This document shows, in pieces, positions 8,051 through 14,154 of a stretch of DNA of 14,154 nt. A model generated the notes under the pieces. The model saw only the letters and a program-made list of their open reading frames with translations, did not search any database and was not told the DNA's origin. The stretch is from Euperipatoides rowelli (Eukaryota > Onychophora > Udeonychophora > Euonychophora > Peripatopsidae). The stretch is from the NCBI GenBank assembly GCA_003024985.2, contig PXIH01S0017162.1. The stretch is one strand, 5' to 3'. The position numbers and the translations under genes are program-made. The stretch's first letter is position 1, and each line of letters opens with the position of its first letter.

Positions 8051-8490
8051 TAATTTTATTTATCAAAAAATTACAAAGTATTCAGTTTTTTTAATTTTAA
8101 AATAATTGGAAGGGGGTGAGGGAGCAAGACATTTATTACTAAGGAACAGGCTTTGGCAGACTTTTGTAGGTTACTAGCTACTCCTAAAGTTTCATGACCG
8201 ACGGTCAACTTCAGTGGTGTATCAAGATTTGTGTTTATAACTATTTTTATTTATCTTTTGAGTTCTTTTAAAAAGGCTTCAATTTTAAAAATATGAAAAT
8301 AACGTTTGAAAGAACCAATAAGTACAAATAAAATTATAATTTTTAATTACCTTTAACTAAGATCAAACATAAAAAATTTTAATTGAATATTCATAACTAC
8401 AATTTTTAATTGGATGATAAAGGTTTGCACTGCATGATTTCGACCAAATTTGAATATTTTGGTGTACTGTATAATTACAAAGTATCAATC

Positions 8491-8506
8491 TTAACCCTTT
8501 CCACTC
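8491..8506 (+). mobile_element. possible piggyBac-type terminus
   Basis: TTAACCCTTTCCACTC resembles the TTAA target plus CCCTTT-start inverted repeat of piggyBac elements. No matching GAGTGGAAAGGGTTAA was found downstream and no transposase is visible, so this may be coincidence. Confidence 0.25.
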
Positions 8507-9242
8507 AACTCAATTTAGAGAATTTGAATTCTACCGGTCCACAATAAAAACCAAAAATCAATTTTTTTTTTTTTTTTTTTTTAAATTTCAATTAGAAGTA
8601 TAGAAAAAATAATTTTAAAATGATTTACATGAATATCTAGGCCATGTTTTTTAAAAAACTCCTAGCTTGTACTCCGAGTAATTGTTCACGTGACAAAGTA
8701 CAAACAGAGCGAGACAGAGTCCGAGATTATTAAAATACGCTAACAGAGTAATAAAATATGGAGACGAAAGGAGAAAAAGTGCAAAATATTAAAAAAAAAA
8801 CCTTTAATTTTAGCTAAATCTTCACTAGAAGGGGATTTTAAAGGTCTATTGCCAGACAGAAAAAACAACAATGTCCGTGGCAATATTCAAACGTGATTTG
8901 TTTCCATTTTAAAGTCGGCATGCTTGCTATCTTTGTCACCAAGACATAGAACAAGTGTATGGAACTCAGACTTCACCATTCCTTCAGCCAAACTTTTTTT
9001 TTTTTTAAATAAATTTACTTGTATTTTATACAATATTCAAATGATAATGTTTTGGACATCAGCACATAAGATCTATTTGCGCTTCTATTGCTTGATGTAT
9101 TCTTCCTTTCTCCAAGCTCATGTGTCTAGTAAAAATTCCACTAGTCTAATTTCAAGAATTCAGCAAAAATTATCAGTATTCTAGAAAGAGAACAAATCCC
9201 TGTGTGTACTGATGTGGAAAGAAAATTCCTCATTTTCCACAC

Positions 9243-9317
9243 TGGGGCTACCCAAGGGTGTATGGTGGGGGAGAGGGTTTGGGAATTCAATCATCCCCCC
9301 CCAAAAAAAAAAAAAAA
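9243..9317 (+). repeat. G-rich block followed by C8 and A15 runs
   Basis: G runs at 9256-9258, 9267-9271, 9275-9277 and 9281-9283 could form a quadruplex, with a first loop of 8 bases. They are followed by C8 (9295-9302) and A15 (9303-9317). In AT-rich surroundings this looks like the tail of an unclassified retroposon inserted just upstream of the LINE. Confidence 0.4.
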
Positions 9318-9375
9318 GATTTAATTAACCTGCAACACTTTTATAAAAATGAGACCAACCCAAAATTTTAGTATT

Positions 9376-9387
9376 TAATTAATGTCT
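9376..9387 (+). repeat. LINE target-site duplication, left copy
   Basis: TAATTAATGTCT is identical to 14116-14127. The match breaks on both sides (T/G before, C/A after), so it is exactly 12 bp. Confidence 0.85.
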
Positions 9388-9403
9388 CGGACTTTCCGTT
9401 AAG

Positions 9404-10722
9404 ATGGTGGACAGTATGCAGTCCAAAATTCTAGCGGAGCAAAATTTCAACTCAACGTTTTTGGAAAAACTGAGGAATGATTTAAGTATATTCAATAAAG
9501 TAGTAAAAGATGTTCCTAATAATTCTGATAAACATATAAAGTTAGTGGAATAAAGTATTCAAGAGCCGCCTATTCAGAGAGACGTTTTATACTGTATAGC
9601 AAACACTTAGATTTTAAAATGGATACGATGGCGATTTTATTAAAAATTGCAGAGACCTTTTGAAAAGAAGCAATAGTGGGACTTTTTTTTCCACGAAATC
9701 ATCAATATCTTGGAGTTTACTTGTTCTCTGTTGAAATAAAGCAACGTGTTGAGAGTAATTTCAAAGAATTTAATGGATATACGATTGTACCTGTACATTA
9801 TGGAGAGCTTAAGCAATATTTGGATATTAGAATACATTGGGCCCCAATAACTGAAGACTTCACTGAGGTGAAGATATTTATTACAAATCTGGAGTTATAG
9901 TTATAAAAGGTATTTTAAAGACGTTAGAGATAAAGACATTCCATATTTAATGATGATGGGGTCTCTCACATTATTAGTTACCGATATTGTTAAAGGAAGA
10001 GAGCCAATTTGTCTCAGTTGTAAATCTTTGGGGCATAAGGCATTTGAATGCTCGATTAAAAAATTTGTGAAATGCTGAAAGTTTGTGGAAGGGGCACCAA
10101 GACACTATATGTGAAGATGAAAAAAAAATATTCTTAAGCAAATGTTGCTGCTGGAAATTTGAAAATACAAGGAGAATATAAAGAAATTGCATTTGATTAC
10201 TTAAATACAAAAAATTCTGAAAAGGAAACAAATCAATCGTTTGGGGGAAGGGGAAAAAATTCTACTGGAACTCATAAATTAACACAAGAATGGGTGGCAT
10301 TTAGTCCTACTTTTGCTAGTATAGAAGAACAGCAGTAGCAGGATTTAGACAACAGCAAGAAGAATATTATGGATGAGAATGAGGCTGATAAAATGGTGAT
10401 TGATGAAAAAGACAGCAGCGTTGCAGAACACGACTGTTTAATTTAGTATGAAACGAGGAAAATTAAAAATATCAATTCAGAAATGGCTATAGATAATGAT
10501 ACAACAGCTTAATGTCATATTTCAGAATAATGATTCGAAGGAAGAATTGTAGAAACTCAAAAAGCGTCTGATAATATTTATAGTGTTTTAGAAATTCAAT
10601 TGTTGGATAGGAAAAATGACGGTAATTTAGAATAAAAACGAGAAGGTGAAGGATAAACTAATACTGTAAACGTGTCAGACGTTGTATGGTTTTTAAAAAG
10701 TCTTGCTATTATTTGTATTTAA
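9404..10722 (+). pseudogene. LINE ORF1 (RNA-binding, CCHC), decayed
   Basis: ORF1 opens MVDSMQSKILAEQNFNSTFL at 9404 and reaches an in-frame TAA at 9551. A shift at 9592 leads into the longest open piece (9664-9897, ending FTEVKIFITNLEL). The frame then returns to the first phase and reads KGREPICLSCKSLGHKAFEC, a CCHC knuckle C-x2-C-x4-H-x4-C (10010-10051). A second knuckle, split by frameshifts, spans about 10073-10112 (KC, KVCGR, GHQDTICEDE). The rest (about 10150-10722) is Glu/Lys/Asp-rich low-complexity sequence with several stops. ORF1 proteins of this type bind the element's RNA. The boundary with ORF2 is approximate. Confidence 0.7.
9590..9596 (+). repeat. TACTGTA heptamer causing an ORF1 frameshift
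   Basis: Reading through TACTGTA gives LYCIANT and a TAG at 9608. Omitting CTGTA (9592-9596) gives LYSKHLDFKMDTMAILLKIA, in the same phase as the open piece that follows. It is therefore a 5-bp insertion relative to the parental LINE, of the form TA-CTG-TA. Confidence 0.65.
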
Positions 10723-12340
10723 AAATTGTGTTTATTGAATTTATCAGCGTTATTGTTTCATTTCCTAATTCTGAATACTGCCAGTTATAACTTGATAACA
10801 TTGCTCTCCATTAATTTAAGAACTTTGAACATTAAAAAAATGGGAGTATTAATTATTAAAATGTTGGTTAAGTTTAATGCTCTATTTTTCTTCTTACAGG
10901 AAACTCGTTCTAAGTTGGATGGTTCAGGTATATGGAAACGTTTAAGTATTAATTATATTGTTAAAGAAAATATTAACATATCGAGGTGTAGCGGAATGGC
11001 AATACTCATTTCCAAACAAGTTGCGCACGGAATAGAAAATATTACTTTGATTGGAGAAAGAATAATGGTTCTAATAAATGTTCATATACCGTTGAAGTTG
11101 AAAAGAAAACAATGTGGAAAATAATTAAGGATATTAAAAGCAACGAAGGCAGATACATATTGATTGCAGGAGATTTAAACATCAATAATGTTGGAGCAGA
11201 ACGGAAAGCCAACTTATTTCTGGAGAATTACAATTTAATAGATGTTGCCACTTATACCAACTAGAATAGATAAAAGTTCCTCCAATCGTGAAAGGATTTA
11301 CGTATACTTTGGAATATAGGGTAATGCCGTATTCTGACCATTTTGCTGTGATGTTGAAAGTTAAGCATGTAGACTGTGTGTATAAGGTATACTATAAAGT
11401 TGGAATTATTCCTATATGGAATGAAGATTGGATAAGATTAATTAATGATAATGGGCAAATCTTAGAAGTTATTCAGAACAATCAATTTAATTTTCTTGTT
11501 AAATGGCAAATTATTAAAAAAATGTGTTATCAGATAGGGATCCAGGAGAATTTAAGTAAAAAAAAAAGCAAATACAAAAGGAAATAAATAGCATAAATAA
11601 CTTGATAAAAAGGATATTAATGATGTGAATAAAAATACTGCATAAATTTATGATTTGCGATTAAGGTTAGAATATTTGATGTCCATACAACATAAAAGCT
11701 TAACTACTAAAATAAGTTATGAGCTATTAACTACATCTGCTACTTCAAAGTGGTCACTTAAAAAAGAAAAAAAAAAAAGTTCTAATATAAAATGTGTTGT
11801 TAGTGGAGACAAAATATATAAATTTATTAAAGATGATTTTGAGACATATAAATACTTAGAAAAAATGAAAATTATGTGTTTTATAAAATAAAAATTATAT
11901 CATTATTGAGGAGCAAATCAATTGGATTTGAGGATAAGTATTGCTGAGTTAAAAACTGTTAAAAGGAAATCTACTCCAGGACCTAATGGGTTAACATATG
12001 GATTGTATTTTTTAATCGATAAGAATATGATAAAGGAGTTCACAATTATTTTAATTATTTGTTTGATGGGAATAATAAAGGTGAGGAATATGCACAGATT
12101 TTTCTTTAAAATTATTCCAAAGAAATTTGAAATAGGAGATTGGGGAATATAGGCCTATACCTATAGCCCTTTCTAACACTAATCAAAAATTATTGGAGAA
12201 AATAATATTAAATTGTATAGCACATATTTTGGAAAGATGTCTTCCAGACACCATATTTAGAATAAAAGGGACCCTAGGACAGGCACTTTTGGCATTACAT
12301 ATGGTATTCTCTAATTGGCATAGGAAAGTAAGGCAAGAAT

Positions 12341-12347
12341 TACAGTA
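12341..12347 (+). repeat. TACAGTA heptamer causing a frameshift before RT motif A
   Basis: Upstream the frame reads SNWHRKVRQEL. Reading through gives QYMCYV and a stop at 12361. Omitting CAGTA (12343-12347) gives LYVLRIDMEGAFNNV directly, the catalytic motif A, so the 5 bases are an insertion. Confidence 0.7.
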
Positions 12348-12571
12348 TATGTGCTACGTATAGATATGGAAGGAGCCTTTAATAACGTAAATGTATCGAG
12401 TCATTTGATAAAGAAAATAATATATCGGTGTTAACAAAACTACAAATTTGCTGATCAACAACATAAATAAATCAATTGCATTTAACCTAAAAGTATATTA
12501 TCAGTTTGATAAAATGCCTAATGGAATCCTTCAAGGATCCCCCTTGTCTGCATTGTTATATTCTCTCTATT

Positions 12572-12578
12572 TACAGTA
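12572..12578 (+). repeat. TACAGTA heptamer causing a frameshift after RT motif B
   Basis: Upstream the frame reads GSPLSALLYSLYL and then meets Q-stop. Omitting CAGTA (12574-12578) continues as LIELIHQIENINKGIWVNG, which matches the RT segment between motifs B and C. Confidence 0.65.
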
Positions 12579-14008
12579 ATTGAATTGATACACCAGATTG
12601 AAAATATTAATAAAGGAATATGGGTCAATGGTAAAGTGAAAAAACAAACTAGTGTCATATATTGATGATCTTACAATATTCATAACTGGGAAGGAACACT
12701 TGGACAACATTTATTTTCTCCTACAAACTTTTATGGAAATCACCAGATCAAATGTTAATTTTCAAAATCATATCGTTCGAATATAAAGAACAACAAAAAG
12801 AAAAGGAACTCATGATAAAATATTGGGAATAAGATTTCCCATTAAATACACCAATTCACTACAGTATTCTATACTCCAAGGGCGATTAGAAGAAATCCAA
12901 AAAGAAGTAGAGGCATATAAAACTTATAATTTGGGATTGTTAAAGTGAAACTTGTTAATACTTTGATAGTCACCAGACTATTCTATTACTTTTCATATGT
13001 GATATTTCAAAAAGTTTTTTTCATAAGTTTAATACTATAATTCAAAAATACTTGTTTCAAGGATATAAATTTATTGTTGTGTATAAAGCCAGGCTTCCAG
13101 TAAAGAAGGGGGGATTGGGATTAAATAGACATATTAATAGCAAATAAGATGATCATGCATAATTTTGTTAAAAAAAAAGATTCTTAGAAATCCTGAGTAC
13201 AGCAGATTATTTCAAATTAGACATACCATAAAAGAATCAATATTTCAACAGTGGGGTAGGATTTATGAACAAGTTAGTGAAGCTAATATTGGACAAGACA
13301 AACATACAAAATTCAAGGAATATGTTTTTATGCAGGACTCTAAAGTTTTTGACGTATTAAAAAAAAGAATATAAGCCTCAAGTTTATAAAAGGGCATCAC
13401 ATTTATGGAAAATTTCAGGATTTTCTTATTAAGTATAATATTGTGCATATTACCGACTAAACAATGGCTATATAAAATGGGAATAATAAAAACGGTTGAA
13501 GATTATAAAATGTGAATTTTCTTGTGGGCAGAGTGAGACATTACATTTTCTGGGAGTGTCAAAAACACCAGAATAACAAGAGAAAATGTTCTGGGAAAAA
13601 TGGCCATGAAGTAAGATTTTGGGGAACGGGAGTGAACAAAGAGTCTTCAAAAAATTCCCAAGGAGGTGTTTAAACCTGTAACTGCCTTGTTTGGAATTTG
13701 GAAGGCAAGGTGTGATATTTATAAAGGAATTCAAATTGAGAATGGGATATTGAGAATTCTGCAATATTATAGGCAGATATACTGTACATGTACTGTATAT
13801 TAAAGATATGTTTGTGGTAAATAGTGAAGGATTTTACAAAATGTGGGGTAAAGATGGGATTTAAAATATTAGGGGTGATTGTGACAAAAAAATAAGGATA
13901 ATAAAATATTTACTCCAAATACAGTATAAGATTAAAAGTATTGTTTTATATTTTATTGTAATAGAGAAATATAAGTTTTTTTCTGGAATATATACTGTAT
14001 TTTATGTA

Positions 14009-14037
14009 TCTCAAATAGAAAAGAAAACTATTTGAGA
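14009..14037 (+). other. 3' UTR stem-loop of the LINE
   Basis: TCTCAAATAG (14009-14018) and CTATTTGAGA (14028-14037) form a perfect 10-bp stem with the loop AAAAGAAAA. In several LINE groups a 3' hairpin is the recognition element for the reverse transcriptase; here that role is inferred from position only. Confidence 0.6.
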
Positions 14038-14115
14038 CTTTTATTTACAGTTATTTAACTGTTTGTATGAACTTTATAGTTTTTATAATAAAATTCAAAA
14101 AATAAAAAAAAATTG

Positions 14116-14127
14116 TAATTAATGTCT
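14116..14127 (+). repeat. LINE target-site duplication, right copy
   Basis: TAATTAATGTCT follows directly after the A-rich tail and is identical to 9376-9387. The remaining 27 bases of the window are unremarkable AT-rich DNA. Confidence 0.85.
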
Positions 14128-14154
14128 AAACATTTCTGTCTCAAAAAAATTATC

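Larger units (their letters stand above)
7353..8070 (+). other. presumed 3' UTR of the RNF123-like gene
   Basis: This AT-rich stretch directly follows the stop codon and has no homology to coding sequence. It contains two AATAAA hexamers (7620-7625 and 8045-8050). Which one is used is unknown; the downstream boundary given is an inference from the second. A TACTGTA (7403) and a TACAGTA (7441) lie within it. Confidence 0.5.
8071..9375. other. intergenic or long UTR spacer, no gene found
   Basis: The frame at 8924-9184 has no recognisable homology and poor composition, so I do not call a gene. The spacer holds a candidate piggyBac-like terminus (8491), a long T tract (8561-8582), a G-rich/C-run/A-run block (9243-9317) and one TACTGTA (8465). 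Confidence 0.5.
10726..13803 (+). pseudogene. LINE ORF2 (APE endonuclease + reverse transcriptase), decayed
   Basis: Domains in order: APE endonuclease with SINLRTLN (near 10807), LQET (Glu at 10900), IAGDLN (Asp at 11172) and YSDHFAV (11330-11350). Reverse transcriptase follows with STPGPNGL (11970-11993), YRPIPIALSN (about 12145), motif A RIDMEGAFNNV (12357-12389), motif B GILQGSPLSALLYSL (12523-12567) and motif C YIDD (12658-12669). The thumb/connection region has LGIRF and VKKGGLGLN (13100-13126). A C-terminal C-x3-C-x6-H-x4-C motif lies at 13511-13559, and IWKARC is near 13696. The frame ends at TAA 13801-13803. There are more than ten frameshifts plus stops. YIDD replaces the usual F/YADD, and AFNN replaces AFDx. 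The start codon is not certain. Confidence 0.85.
9388..14115 (+). mobile_element. full-length, inactive L1/Tx1-type LINE
   Basis: This 4728-bp non-LTR retrotransposon is bounded by a 12-bp target-site duplication. It starts CGGACTTTCCGTTAAG with ORF1 opening only 16 bases in. It contains ORF1 with CCHC knuckles, ORF2 with APE endonuclease, reverse transcriptase and C-terminal CCHC motif, then a ~310-bp 3' UTR with a 10-bp-stem hairpin (14009-14037). The A-rich tail holds AATAAA at 14087 and 14101. The domain order and C-terminal motif place it in the L1/Tx1 group rather than RTE, CR1 or Jockey. Many frameshifts and stops make it dead. It lies in the same orientation as the RNF123-like gene, 2 kb past its stop codon. 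Confidence 0.87.

Noticed and set aside
8924-9184. 86-codon + strand open frame
   Set aside because: No recognisable domain, biased F/S/L composition, a homopolymer T run inside, and no splice or promoter context. It is likely chance.
9974-10231. 85-codon - strand frame
   Set aside because: It is antisense to the LINE ORF1 CCHC region, which is supported by motif content on the + strand.
12860-12866. TACAGTA at 12860 as another excision scar
   Set aside because: The ORF2 frame runs continuously through it (NSLQYSILQGRLEEIQ) and fits the family spacing, so here the word is probably native.
13468-13764. 98-codon - strand frame
   Set aside because: It is antisense to the LINE ORF2 C-terminal CCHC and IWKARC region.
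1-14154. CRISPR arrays, tRNA or rRNA genes, bacterial operons
   Set aside because: No regular spaced repeats, cloverleaf or rRNA motifs were seen, and the spliced gene shows the DNA is eukaryotic nuclear.

Overview
The window is nuclear DNA from an animal. It carries the 3' end of a spliced protein-coding gene: seven exons with GT/AG junctions and correctly nested phases. The surrounding DNA is roughly 70% A+T and full of decayed transposons. The host is most likely an invertebrate. An arthropod such as a chelicerate would fit, but the species cannot be fixed from this sequence.

Positions 735-7352 on the + strand hold the last seven coding exons of an RNF123 (KPC1) orthologue, an E3 ubiquitin ligase. 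Together they give 261 residues ending in an intact C3HC4 RING finger split by the last intron. The six introns are 775, 96, 231, 1914, 1334 and 1482 bp. They contain a repeat related to one upstream of the first exon, an 84-bp inverted-repeat element, a ~35-bp minisatellite, one end of a hAT transposon with a broken transposase C-terminus on the - strand, and a probable Tc1/mariner-type terminus. The 3' UTR and an AT-rich spacer follow the stop codon, with a possible piggyBac-type end and a G-rich/C-run/A-run block.

Positions 9388-14115 are a full-length but dead non-LTR retrotransposon of L1/Tx1 type in the same orientation. ORF1 has CCHC knuckles. ORF2 has an APE endonuclease, a reverse transcriptase and a C-terminal CCHC motif. 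The element is bounded by a perfect 12-bp target-site duplication (9376-9387 and 14116-14127), which fixes both ends.

The most interesting signal is the heptamer TACTGTA/TACAGTA. I count 24 copies where base composition predicts about 3. It has the form of the canonical excision footprint of Sleeping Beauty-type Tc1 transposons: TA, three terminal bases, TA. At three sites inside the LINE, removing the 5 extra bases reconnects the correct reading frame of a recognisable domain. This suggests that many copies are scars of a very active cut-and-paste element that has passed repeatedly through this genome.
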